DNA from: Microcystis panniformis FACHB-1757
Lineage (GTDB): Bacteria; Cyanobacteriota; Cyanobacteriia; Cyanobacteriales; Microcystaceae
Assembly: GCF_001264245.1 (NCBI RefSeq)
Contig: NZ_CP011339.1
Span: 4,588,001-4,652,000, forward strand
Length of the DNA: 64,000 bases
Direction of reading: 5' to 3'
The notes beneath the pieces were generated by a model. It saw only the letters and a list, made by a program, of their open reading frames with translations. It made no database searches and had not been told where the DNA came from. The position numbers and the translations under genes were made by a program. How positions within the stretch are numbered: the first letter of the stretch is position 1; each line of letters begins with the position of its first letter. This document shows, piece by piece, positions 51,885 through 60,431 of the stretch.

Positions 51885-52105
51885 AAGTGTGACGGTAGGG
51901 TAAGTATTTAACTATCTTTCGATTCTCCCTTACTTATGGTGATATATAATTAAATTGAAGATAAATTTTGTCTTTGATCCCCCCTGCCCCCCTTGATAAG
52001 GGGGGTGCCGATCCCCCCTGCCCCCCTTGATAAGGGGGTGTCGATCCCCCTTAATTCCCCCTTGATAAGAGAGGTGTCGATCCCCCCTGCCCCCCTTGAT
52101 AAGGG

Positions 52106-53522
52106 TAGGGTTGATTCATTTAAATTAAGTACAGCTAATTTTGAGTCAATAAATTTGACTGAAGATTCTCAAGTTTATCTTTTTCTAATCAAAATAGTTA
52201 GTCACAATAACTAATCTTTAATCCTCTGCCAAATTTATTATGAATAAATTGATAAAGCTTGTTCCCAAGCCACTAAAAGCCTATCTCTCTTCAAATTTTC
52301 TGAGAGTACATCCTGTTAATTTAGCTAATTTTTCTGCTTCTTACGTCGATAAAACTATCAGTTTTTCCCAACGTTCAGCTAACCACCTCTGTCCCTCTGT
52401 GATTGAGAGAAAACCCAAACCTCTGAAAAGATTCAATCCTATGGTTGTGAGAATTGACCAATTGCTGGCCGCTTGAAAATCACTAATTTCGCTTTTATCT
52501 TCCTCAAAAATTACATCTTTTACCCAATGTAACTGATTTTCTATTTTCCAGTGTCCTCGAATAATTTTAGCAAATACTTCGGCGGATTCGGTTAGGCTAC
52601 TGATATAGTAAGCTGTTTCTTCATAGGTTTTATCCCCGCGACTACCCCTTCTTTCTACTTTAATAACTCTTCGCAGATTTTCAAACCCTTTTCTTTCATT
52701 TTTCCTCACTTTAAAAACTTCTATTTTTCTTGATATTTTTCGTCCATGACTATTATCTTGTTCAAGAAAAAAACTTTCTGGCTTTGAGGAATTACTCAGG
52801 TCTTGTATTCGCTGATAAAGATTTTTCTGATTTCCTTTAACGGTGATAACATAGTCATTTTTAGTCTTGGCTATTAAGCTGATTGTTTTCTTCTGACAGT
52901 GTAAAGCATCCCCAGTAAAAACTTTATTTTGGAGAGAGCAATCCTCAATTATAGCTTGCCCTTCGTCGATTTCAGACCCTTTTTTGTTTTCGATTCTTTT
53001 TAAGTGTAATACCAAGCCACTTTCTTGACTAAACAATGAGATAAACATGATAAAATTTTGTTGTTCATTGTTAGGATTCTTTAGGGTGTTTTTGAGACTT
53101 TTTCCATCTATGCCTAGCCAATTTATATCATCTCTTTGTCCATATTCTTGTAATGCCCATTCATTAAACATTTTTAACAAACTCTGCCAGTCAACTCCCA
53201 TCATTACCCTTCTAATTGTTGAATAGGATGGGACTCTTTCTGGAATTATGTTAAATTCTTTACTCAGCCTGTGCCGATTATTTTTAGCAAACTCTCCTAG
53301 TTCTCTATAACCTGAGTATCCTAGCATTGTTCCTAGTATTATTACTACTAATACTATCCATAAAGGGTGTCTTTTTCCTTTATCTTTCCGAAAGTCCTTG
53401 ACTTGTTTTAGTTTTTCTATTAAGCTCAACATATATTTAAAAAGTTGGCGGTCACTTCTCATTTTACCTGATAGTGATCGCTTTTACTTTTGATATTCTG
53501 ATGGGAGAATGAAACAGCCCTA
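52106..53522 (-). mobile_element. ISAs1-family insertion sequence
   Basis: 1,417 bp with terminal repeats TAGGGTTGATTCATT and, inward from the right, TAGGGCTGTTTCATT. A 12-bp direct repeat CCTTGATAAGGG flanks it (52094-52105 and 53523-53534); part of this may be host repeat, since ISAs1 elements usually duplicate 8-10 bp. One intact transposase gene inside. Confidence 0.8.
52341..53462 (-). CDS. ISAs1-family transposase
   Basis: 373 residues starting MRSDRQLFKYMLSLIEKL. GKRHPLWIVLVVIILGTM, NWLGIDGKSLKNTLKN (first Asp), FTGDALHCQKKTI (second Asp) and GHWKIENQLHWVKDVIF (catalytic Glu) form the DDE core of H-repeat/ISAs1 transposases. It is full length with no visible defects, so the element may be active. 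Confidence 0.92.
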   Translation of the reverse strand: MRSDRQLFKYMLSLIEKLKQVKDFRKDKGKRHPLWIVLVVIILGTMLGYSGYRELGEFAKNNRHRLSKEFNIIPERVPSYSTIRRVMMGVDWQSLLKMFNEWALQEYGQRDDINWLGIDGKSLKNTLKNPNNEQQNFIMFISLFSQESGLVLHLKRIENKKGSEIDEGQAIIEDCSLQNKVFTGDALHCQKKTISLIAKTKNDYVITVKGNQKNLYQRIQDLSNSSKPESFFLEQDNSHGRKISRKIEVFKVRKNERKGFENLRRVIKVERRGSRGDKTYEETAYYISSLTESAEVFAKIIRGHWKIENQLHWVKDVIFEEDKSEISDFQAASNWSILTTIGLNLFRGLGFLSITEGQRWLAERWEKLIVLST

Positions 53523-53666
53523 CCTTGATAAGGGGGGTGCCGATAGGCGGGGGGATCTCCCTTGATAAGGGGGGTATCTGATAATTTTTAACACCTACCT
53601 ACTTATCTCACCATTAAGATAACTGCTATAATTATTCGCTTCAAGAGCCAAAAGTAAAACCAGAAA

Positions 53667-53696
53667 TATAGAGAGCTTACTAACAAGCTCTCTATA
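53667..53696 (-). terminator. Hairpin after the HtrA gene
   Basis: TATAGAGAGCTT and AAGCTCTCTATA form a perfect 12-bp stem with a 6-nt loop, followed leftward by TTTCTGGTTTT. It lies 33 bp past the stop codon. Confidence 0.75.
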
Positions 53697-53728
53697 AAGT
53701 TTAGGTCTTTTACCACTTATCTTCCAGA

Positions 53729-55009
53729 CTAGGATCTGTTAGCAGTATTCAAGCTACCAACTTGAATATTCAGATTAATTTTTTGTCCTTCCCGGCTAAT
53801 TTCTACGGGTAAATTATCGCCGATTTGAGTGTTATCAACAATTTCCTGAACCGCATCGGGATCGGTGACATTCTTACCACCTACAGACTTTAACACATCA
53901 CCCGATCGCAATCCTGCTTCTGCGGCAGGAGAATCTCTCATCACTCGCACTAACAAGACACCAGAATCATCGGGGACATTCCAATTATCAGCCATGGGAC
54001 TATCGGCTAATTGTTCTTTTACCTCTGGAGTTAACTGCACCATTTGAACACCGAGATAGGGATGTTCCACCTTACCCGTGGCGATTAATTGTTCAGCGAT
54101 TTTTTGGGCAGTTTTAATCGGAATAGCAAAACCTAAACCCTGGGCATTTTGAATGATAGCAGTGTTAACTCCGATGACTTCTCCCCGAGCATTTAACAAA
54201 GGTCCGCCGGAATTTCCGGGGTTAATTGCCGCATCGGTTTGCAGGAAATCCACCCGTTTATCACTAGCACCAATTTGGGAGCCATTGCGTTCCTTGGCAC
54301 TAATAATCCCCGTGGTGACAGTGTTATCTAATCCCAAAGGATTACCGATAGCGATCGCCCATTCTCCCACCTGTAAACTATCAGAATTACCTAATTTAAC
54401 CGTGGGTAAATTGCTCGTTTCTACCTGTACCACTGCCACATCAGTTAAAGGATCACTACCTAAAACTTTACCATCAATGGTGCGACCATCTTTGAGGGTG
54501 ACAGTCACCTTATCTGCTCCCTCGACAACGTGAGCATTGGTGATAATTTTACCGTCATTACTGATAATAAACCCGGAACCTGTACCCCTTTGAACTTGTT
54601 TTTCTCCTCGCTCTGGTATTTGAGAACCGAAGAAGCGACGGAAAACAGGATCGTTAGCAAATTCCGAAAAATCACCGCCTCCATTGACTTCCCTAGAAGC
54701 ATTAATTCTCACCACCGCCGGCCCCACTTCTTGCACCACAGAAGCGACAAAATTGGTAGGAATAACCAAAGACGAGGGAGCGGCTGCCGCTGCTGTGGAG
54801 GGGCGAGGATTATTGGTAGCGGTGGCAATATTTTGGGCTAATTCTAGAGGATTTTGACTGTAGGCATAGGTGGCACCGATACCTAACCCAGCACCCAAAA
54901 CCAGTAAAGAGGAATAGGCAAAAAGTTTTTTCATCGCAGAAGATTTGGAGCGTTTGGGATTGCCTTCGTTGCTCGGGGAAATATTATCGTTAAAAATATT
55001 GTGAGTCAT
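53729..55009 (-). CDS. HtrA/Deg-family serine protease with one PDZ domain
   Basis: 426 residues: cytoplasmic N-terminus, a membrane/signal segment (LFAYSSLLVLGAGLGIGATYA), a trypsin-like domain with the triad in ITNAHVVEGA, LTDVAVVQV and NPGNSGGPLLN, and one PDZ domain (GVLLVRVMRDSPAAEAGLRSGD). It belongs to the HtrA/HhoA/HhoB group of cyanobacterial stress proteases; which member cannot be decided. A second HtrA gene starts at 63718. Confidence 0.93.
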   Translation of the reverse strand: MTHNIFNDNISPSNEGNPKRSKSSAMKKLFAYSSLLVLGAGLGIGATYAYSQNPLELAQNIATATNNPRPSTAAAAAPSSLVIPTNFVASVVQEVGPAVVRINASREVNGGGDFSEFANDPVFRRFFGSQIPERGEKQVQRGTGSGFIISNDGKIITNAHVVEGADKVTVTLKDGRTIDGKVLGSDPLTDVAVVQVETSNLPTVKLGNSDSLQVGEWAIAIGNPLGLDNTVTTGIISAKERNGSQIGASDKRVDFLQTDAAINPGNSGGPLLNARGEVIGVNTAIIQNAQGLGFAIPIKTAQKIAEQLIATGKVEHPYLGVQMVQLTPEVKEQLADSPMADNWNVPDDSGVLLVRVMRDSPAAEAGLRSGDVLKSVGGKNVTDPDAVQEIVDNTQIGDNLPVEISREGQKINLNIQVGSLNTANRS

Positions 55010-55302
55010 AGTTTTTACTGTTTAACCATTTTGAGAAGGGAATAAAAGTCAGTCCTAATAATCGTGGGTGTGAGAGGAGTGTTTCGGAAAACGGCTGAGG
55101 ACTGACTATCTCTAATTTAGGCAGGGGATATGAACTTACTGTGACGCAGACATGAAGTTTTGATTGCAAGGTCATTATCCTAGTGGATAGACAGGTAGAA
55201 AGATAGAGAAAAAGGTCAATGATAGATTTTTCCTGGTTATTAAACCCAGGGTAAGAGCATCTCAATTAGGCTTGACAAAAGGCTCTCAGCACAGCAATCA
55301 TA
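55010..55302. other. Upstream region of the HtrA gene
   Basis: 293 bp that must contain the htrA promoter. No recognised repeat or operator. Confidence 0.35.
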
Positions 55303-55420
55303 TATAGCGTTTTTCAGTCTGCTGAGGTACAAAAGTTATGGGTTTTAGGCACTCATGCAAGAGGCAAAAGGCAAAAGGGAAGAAAAATAGGTGTACCTCA
55401 CTAGCTTAGGAAACGCTATA
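55303..55420. repeat. Inverted-repeat element with TATAGCGTTT ends
   Basis: TATAGCGTTTTTCAG...TGAGGTAC on the left is mirrored on the right by GTACCTCACTAGCTTAGG and AAACGCTATA. About 118 bp, no coding capacity; a MITE-like unit. Confidence 0.65.
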
Positions 55421-55489
55421 GTTATTCTAAGTACGGGACAAAAAGCTTGAAAAGTAGAGAGAAAAGGGGTTTCATAGAAAGTAGAAACA

Positions 55490-55663
55490 ACATCCCGAAA
55501 CTGGTTTGGAGAAATCATTAGTTATTTCGAGCAAAGGACAACGAATGGGGTGGTCGAGGGAATCAATAATAAACTTAAACTAATAAAACGGAGAGGCTAT
55601 GGCTTGAGAAACTTTCGGAATTTTTGGGTTAGAAGTATGTTATCTTGGCATCTTGTCTGTTGA
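55490..55663 (+). pseudogene. ISL3-family transposase C-terminal remnant
   Basis: An open stretch reads NWFGEIISYFEQRTTNG, VVEGINNKLKLIKRRGYG and FWVRSMLSWHLVC before TGA at 55661. The TTNGxxEGxNNxxKxIKRxxYG pattern is the C-terminal end of ISL3 (DDE) transposases. The rest of the gene is gone. Confidence 0.75.
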
Positions 55664-55803
55664 TTTAGCATAAAGAGTAACGAAGAGCCGAAAAAGTCCC
55701 TAAATTTCCCCCCCAATCACTCCAAGGGTCGGCGCTTTTTGAGGGAAAAAAAGTCTAAAAATATTATCCAACAAGGTTTTTAGATTTATTCAGCACCCCC
55801 TAA

Positions 55804-55830
55804 ATAGAACAGACAAAAAGCCTGTTCTAT
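55804..55830 (-). terminator. Hairpin after frr
   Basis: ATAGAACAG and CTGTTCTAT form a perfect 9-bp stem, 19 bp after the frr stop. There is no long T-run after it in the leftward direction, so termination strength is uncertain. Confidence 0.5.
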
Positions 55831-55848
55831 CCATGAGGAGAAAAAAAC

Positions 55849-56397
55849 TTAAACGGTCATGATATCTTTTTCTTTTGTCGTTAACAAATCCTCGATTTTG
55901 GCGATAAATTTATCGGTGGATTTCTGCACTTGATCCTGTAAATCCCTGGATTCATCCTCAGAAATTTCGTGACTTTTCTCCTGTTTACGGATAGCATCGA
56001 TCGCATCCCGGCGAATATTGCGGATAGCCACCTTTCCTTCTTCGGCCAATTTCGCCGCTAATTTGACCAATTCCTTGCGGCGATCGCTAGTGAGGGGAGG
56101 GATATTCAAACGAATGATCTGACCGTCATTACTGGGGGTTAAACCCACGTCCGAGAGAGAAATCGCCTTTTCGATCGCCCCCATACTGGTACGATCGAAG
56201 GGTTGAATGGCGATCGTGGTCGCGTCGGGAGTGCTAATGGTCGCCAGGGACTTGAGGGGAGTTTCCATGCCATAATACTCCACCACGATCCGATCTAAAA
56301 GAGAAGCATTTGCCCGGCCGGTACGAATCGTATTAAAAGCTCTCTGGGTTGATTCGACGGTTTTCTGCATCTGGTCTTGAACTTCAGCTAACTTCAC
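55849..56397 (-). CDS. frr: Ribosome recycling factor
   Basis: 182 residues: MQKTVESTQRAFNTIRTGRA at the start, MSAIEKAI-like GAIEKAISLSDVGLTPSNDG and RRKELVKLAAKLAEEGKVAI, all typical of RRF. With EF-G it splits post-termination ribosomes. It overlaps the 3' end of pyrH by 14 bp, so the two are translationally coupled. Confidence 0.96.
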   Translation of the reverse strand: MKLAEVQDQMQKTVESTQRAFNTIRTGRANASLLDRIVVEYYGMETPLKSLATISTPDATTIAIQPFDRTSMGAIEKAISLSDVGLTPSNDGQIIRLNIPPLTSDRRKELVKLAAKLAEEGKVAIRNIRRDAIDAIRKQEKSHEISEDESRDLQDQVQKSTDKFIAKIEDLLTTKEKDIMTV

Positions 56398-57106
56398 AGA
56401 ATCCTCCTACCAATGTTCCAACGGGTTCACCTTTGACAGCGCGAACAATATTACCTGTCACCGACAGATCGAAAACGACTATCGGGATATTATTTTCCTT
56501 GCACAGAGCGATCGCAGTTCCGTCCATCACCCGCAGATCATGAGTCAGCACATGACCGTAGGTAAGACTTTGAAAGCGTCGCGCGTTAGGGTTATGGGAG
56601 GGATCGGAATCATAAACTCCATCCACTTTCGTCGCTTTAAACACCACTTCCGCGTCGATTTCGGCAGCGCGCAGGGCCGCCGTGGTATCGGTGGTAAAGA
56701 AAGGATTACCCGATCCCGCACCAAAAACCACTACCCGACCTTTTTCCAGATGACGGATTGCTCGCCGGCGGATGTAGGGTTCAGCTAATTCCTGCATGGC
56801 AATCGCCGTTAATACCCTAGTCGGTACTTGCGCTCGTTCTAGGGCATCCTGCAAGGTCATAGCGTTCATGACTGTTGCTATCATACCAATATAATCGGCC
56901 GTGGCCCGATCCATGCCGGCCGAGGCGGCTTTCACCCCCCGAAAAATATTGCCCCCACCGACCACGATCGCCAATTGGATGCCTTGGTCAACCACTTCGG
57001 AGATTTCCTGAGCGATAGCGGAAACCACCATCGGGTCGATCCCATAGCCGAGATTGCCCATTAGGGCCTCCCCACTCAGTTTTAATAATACCCGCTTGTA
57101 CGCCAT
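56384..57106 (-). CDS. pyrH: UMP kinase
   Basis: 240 residues of the amino-acid-kinase fold: RVLLKLSGEALMG, IAIVVGGGNIFRG, ADYIGMIATVMNAM, FGAGSGNPFFTTDTTAALRA and KATKVDGVYDSDP. It phosphorylates UMP to UDP. First gene of the pyrH-frr operon, a nearly universal bacterial order. Confidence 0.96.
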   Translation of the reverse strand: MAYKRVLLKLSGEALMGNLGYGIDPMVVSAIAQEISEVVDQGIQLAIVVGGGNIFRGVKAASAGMDRATADYIGMIATVMNAMTLQDALERAQVPTRVLTAIAMQELAEPYIRRRAIRHLEKGRVVVFGAGSGNPFFTTDTTAALRAAEIDAEVVFKATKVDGVYDSDPSHNPNARRFQSLTYGHVLTHDLRVMDGTAIALCKENNIPIVVFDLSVTGNIVRAVKGEPVGTLVGGFCEVS

Positions 57107-57311
57107 GCCCTTACTACCACTCGCTAAAACAAGATCTAGATAATTTTTGTCTCCCCATAAGATAGCAGGTTTTGGCCTTGATTTAAGCTGACCAGTTCAC
57201 TCTCCCCTGGGGCCGACAAGTTAAGATTAATAAATCTTTTCCTTGGGGAATTTGTATTTAGTGATACCTTTGTTATTAAAAGGAGCTTAGTTTTATAGAG
57301 AATTAATAACC

Positions 57312-57893
57312 GTGGTCAGCGATCGATTACTATTGGTCAACAAAAGCAATCAAGGGGCTGCTAACATCGATACCTTTGATTGGGTGTATGGGTTTCAGGA
57401 TGGAACTCGTCTGATGGGAAAGGTTTGCGGTTACTTAGATCCCGATAGTAATCGTCTTCTCGATCCCGAAAACTGCAGCGCTATCTACCAGAATGCCCAG
57501 GGACAAGTCCTTAGTCGTTGGCAAGCTGGAGATTTTATCGCTTTTGAACTAACCACCACCGGGGAAAATCTCCTGCTCGTGGCTTCTAATGATAATTGTG
57601 TCAGTAATAGTCTCTGTTTGGTTTCGGGCATTAGTCGCAGCTGCGCCCAAGTTAGCGATGAAGGAAAATCCCTCGTCCGGGAGGTTTTTCAATACCCGGC
57701 TTGGTCTTTGCAGGGCGATCATAGCATTTCTAAGCCGGCTTTCAGTTGGAATTGTTCCGTATCTCCCTTTTTCCCCTTTGTTTCCCTGCGTTTTAATCTT
57801 CAGTCCACCAGCAGCAAAAAATTCTATCGTTGGACGGTTTCCCCCTATTTTCCCTTTTGTCCCCTCTTAGAAGTGGGAGAATCCCTTGCCTAA
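57312..57893 (+). CDS. Hypothetical protein
   Basis: 193 residues starting (GTG) MVSDRLLLVNKSNQGAANI. FDWVYGFQDGTRLMGKVCGYL and a cysteine-bearing middle follow, then repeated SPFFPFVS and SPYFPFCP near the C-terminus. There is no signal peptide or known domain. It is convergent with aroQ and its stop abuts the aroQ stop. Coding nature is likely from length and composition; function unknown. Confidence 0.5.
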   Translation: MVSDRLLLVNKSNQGAANIDTFDWVYGFQDGTRLMGKVCGYLDPDSNRLLDPENCSAIYQNAQGQVLSRWQAGDFIAFELTTTGENLLLVASNDNCVSNSLCLVSGISRSCAQVSDEGKSLVREVFQYPAWSLQGDHSISKPAFSWNCSVSPFFPFVSLRFNLQSTSSKKFYRWTVSPYFPFCPLLEVGESLA

Positions 57894-58349
57894 TTAGCCT
57901 TCTCTATTCTTTTGCAAATAATCGACTAATGCCCATAATCCTAGGCGATAACTTTCGGCCCCAAAACCGCTAATCTGTCCGATGGCTATATCGGCAATGT
58001 AGGAATGATGACGAAAAGACTCGCGTTTGTAAATATTGCTTAAGTGTACTTCCACACAGGCCATTTTTGTGCCTAATAGTGCGTCGCGGATGGCGATACT
58101 GGTGTGAGTATAAGCTCCCGCATTAATCAAAATACCGTGCTGCTGACCCCATGCTTGCTGAATCCAGTCCACTAATTGCCCTTCCTGATTGGACTGATGC
58201 GCGGTTAAATTCACCCCTAAACGGGTAGCTTCTTCGCTTAAAAACTGGTTAATCGTCTCTAAATTAACGTTACCGTAGAGATTCGGCTCTCTTTTCCCCA
58301 ATAGGTTTAAATTCGGCCCGTGTAGAACCAGAATGCTTAGTTTATTCAC
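57894..58349 (-). CDS. aroQ: 3-dehydroquinate dehydratase, type II
   Basis: 151 residues: LSILVLHGPNLNLLGKREP with the catalytic Tyr in NLYGNV, HQSNQEGQLVDWI, INAGAYTHTSIAIRDAL and VEVHLSNIYKRESFRHHS. It dehydrates 3-dehydroquinate in the shikimate pathway. The GTG at 58349 follows GGGAGGACA and matches the family start better than the GTG at 58370. Confidence 0.95.
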   Translation of the reverse strand: MNKLSILVLHGPNLNLLGKREPNLYGNVNLETINQFLSEEATRLGVNLTAHQSNQEGQLVDWIQQAWGQQHGILINAGAYTHTSIAIRDALLGTKMACVEVHLSNIYKRESFRHHSYIADIAIGQISGFGAESYRLGLWALVDYLQKNREG

Positions 58350-58390
58350 AAATGTCCTCCCTATCACCACGAGAATTAATCTTATCTCGA

Positions 58391-58834
58391 TCAGGGACTA
58401 TTGCCGATCAACAAAATTTTTGCCGCTACGGTAATCACTGCACCAATAGTAGCACTGAGCGCACCGACAATGATCGGCAGAATGAGACCTCGGAATCCCT
58501 GGAGGTCGGAAATAGCTTTAATCATGGTAGCCTGTTCACTTTCCACCTTTTCGAGTCGTTTATCCATCCCTCCGACTTTCTCGGTTAAAGCAACCAATCC
58601 TATCGATTTAACTTGTTCATTTTCCACCTTTTCGAGTCGTTTATCCATCCCTACGACTTTCTCGGTTAAAGTAGCTAATCCTATCTCTACTTTATTTAAT
58701 CTTTCATCGATTCTGTCAAAGCGCTCATCAATCTTGTCAAATTTTTGATTAACGTCCCTTTGTAGATTGTCTATTTTTCCCTCGATCCTGGTCAGAATAG
58801 TTTCTAGGGAATAAGTGACGGTTTCTCCTGACAT
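58391..58834 (-). CDS. Coiled-coil protein with C-terminal membrane anchor
   Basis: 147 residues: heptad-rich KFDKIDERFDRIDERLNKVE and two near-identical segments (VGMDKRLEKVE / GGMDKRLEKVE) forming a coiled coil, then a hydrophobic tail (LPIIVGALSATIGAVITVAA). This type is often annotated as DUF-like hypothetical or tail-anchored protein. Function unknown. It lies upstream of aroQ in the same direction. Confidence 0.6.
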   Translation of the reverse strand: MSGETVTYSLETILTRIEGKIDNLQRDVNQKFDKIDERFDRIDERLNKVEIGLATLTEKVVGMDKRLEKVENEQVKSIGLVALTEKVGGMDKRLEKVESEQATMIKAISDLQGFRGLILPIIVGALSATIGAVITVAAKILLIGNSP

Positions 58835-59026
58835 CCTGGTAAACTCCCCTTAGTTTTATCTTGATCCTCCTCCCATTCTCGCTTTATCCATGGGAGACTA
58901 CCCTTTATTATCACCCCAAAATATAGTGCCAGTGTTTGTTTCCCCAGCAGATACCGGCATCTGTCCCCTTTTGTCGATTAAATTTGTTAGATTTTGGAGG
59001 AGAAATGTTAACTTATTTTAAAATTT

Positions 59027-60409
59027 ATGCTGAGCAGCACTGCTACCTATCCCATCGGGGGAACAGATATCGATCGCTTTGATTGTCGTCAAGTTTGGTA
59101 TCCTATCTACTACGTCAAAGATTTAGACAAAAAGCAGCCCCAACGCTTTACCCTACTAGAAGAGGATTTAGTGATTTGGTGGGACAAAAATCAGCAAGAA
59201 TGGCGAGTTTTCGAGGATAAATGTCCCCATCGTCTCGCTCCTCTCTCAGAAGGTCGTCTTAACGAAAGCGGACATCTAGAATGTCCCTATCACGGTTGGT
59301 CTTTTTCCGGGGGAGGAAACTGTGAATTTATTCCCCAACAACCGGAAAACAGTCAAGCTAACACCTCTCGACGCGCTTGTGTGCGGTCTTTAGCCACGGC
59401 TATCCGTCAGGGATTATTATTCGTTTATGCGGGTAATCCCGAAAATGCTTCCCTGACTGCGATTCCAATTATTGAACCCATGGAGGAGGATGCTGATGCT
59501 TGGATTTGTTTGGATACCTTTCGAGATCTACCCTACTCGGCCGTCACTTTAATCGAAAATATTATCGATTCTAGTCATGTTCCCTATACCCATCATCTCA
59601 CCATCGGTAATCGGGCCAATGCCGCTCCTATGGAATTAGAAATTATCGAGTCCAATCGTCAGGGATTTAAGGGAATTTGGCCCGAAGGACCGCGTAAAGG
59701 TCAATTAGGTCAGCAATACAGCAATTTTATCGCCCCCGGATTAATTTACCACGATCTCACCTCGGAAAAGTTCGGACGGACTTTAACCGTAGTCTATGCA
59801 ACTCCCATCCGTCAGGGAGAATGTCGTCTCTTTGCTCGTTTTCCCTTTAAATTTAACTCTAAACTGCCGAAATTCTTCATTAAGCTTACCCCCACTTGGT
59901 ATTCCCACATCAATCAAAACGCTATTCTCGAAGATGATCAGATTTTTCTCTACTATCAAGAGCGTTATCTGCAAGCTCAGGGAGGTAGTCAGAATTTTAG
60001 TCAAGCTTGTTATCTCCCTACCAAAGCGGATTTATTGGTGTTTGAGTATCGCAATTGGGTTAATCAATACCAAGCTGATCCTTTCGCCGGTCAACCTTTT
60101 CCCCCCCTACAATCAAAAGAGATTCTCCTCGAACGCTATCACTCCCATACCAAAAATTGTGCTGTTTGTCAAGGGGCTTTAAAAAATATTAATCGTCTCC
60201 AGGGGTTAACATTAGCGATCGCTATTGTTCTTGGTCTATCTTTACCAGTTTTAGCTCTAATTTTCGCTCAATCGGCCCTTGTTCCCGTGACAGTGCTGAC
60301 AGTATTAACTGCAATTATGGTGGCAGTTTATTGGCGCTTGGGAGAACTGAAAAAACAGTTTTATCAAGGACGGGAATTATTGCCGAGAAATACCGGTAAA
60401 AAGCGATAA
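59027..60409 (+). CDS. Rieske non-haem iron oxygenase of the pheophorbide a oxygenase (PAO/Tic55) type
   Basis: 460 residues. The Rieske site is C-P-H in EDKCPHRLAPLSEG and C-x2-H in LECPYHGWSF. The mononuclear iron site lies in ENIIDSSHVPYTHH. A C-terminal PAO domain carries CAVCQGAL, the CxxC typical of thioredoxin-regulated PAO/CAO relatives, and two membrane helices follow. In cyanobacteria the substrate of these proteins is not settled; chlorophyll-related oxidation is the usual guess. Confidence 0.85.
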   Translation: MLSSTATYPIGGTDIDRFDCRQVWYPIYYVKDLDKKQPQRFTLLEEDLVIWWDKNQQEWRVFEDKCPHRLAPLSEGRLNESGHLECPYHGWSFSGGGNCEFIPQQPENSQANTSRRACVRSLATAIRQGLLFVYAGNPENASLTAIPIIEPMEEDADAWICLDTFRDLPYSAVTLIENIIDSSHVPYTHHLTIGNRANAAPMELEIIESNRQGFKGIWPEGPRKGQLGQQYSNFIAPGLIYHDLTSEKFGRTLTVVYATPIRQGECRLFARFPFKFNSKLPKFFIKLTPTWYSHINQNAILEDDQIFLYYQERYLQAQGGSQNFSQACYLPTKADLLVFEYRNWVNQYQADPFAGQPFPPLQSKEILLERYHSHTKNCAVCQGALKNINRLQGLTLAIAIVLGLSLPVLALIFAQSALVPVTVLTVLTAIMVAVYWRLGELKKQFYQGRELLPRNTGKKR

Positions 60410-60431
60410 AGCTGCCGAAAAAGAGCGGAAG

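Larger units (their letters stand above)
51931..53603. repeat. MITE family A copy split by an ISAs1 element
   Basis: The left part (51931-52105) begins near TATAATTAAATTGAAG and contains several CCCCCCTTGATAAGGGGGG-type units. The right part (53523-53603) ends TTTTTAACACCTACCTACT with TA after it. The IS occupies 52106-53522. Confidence 0.7.
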
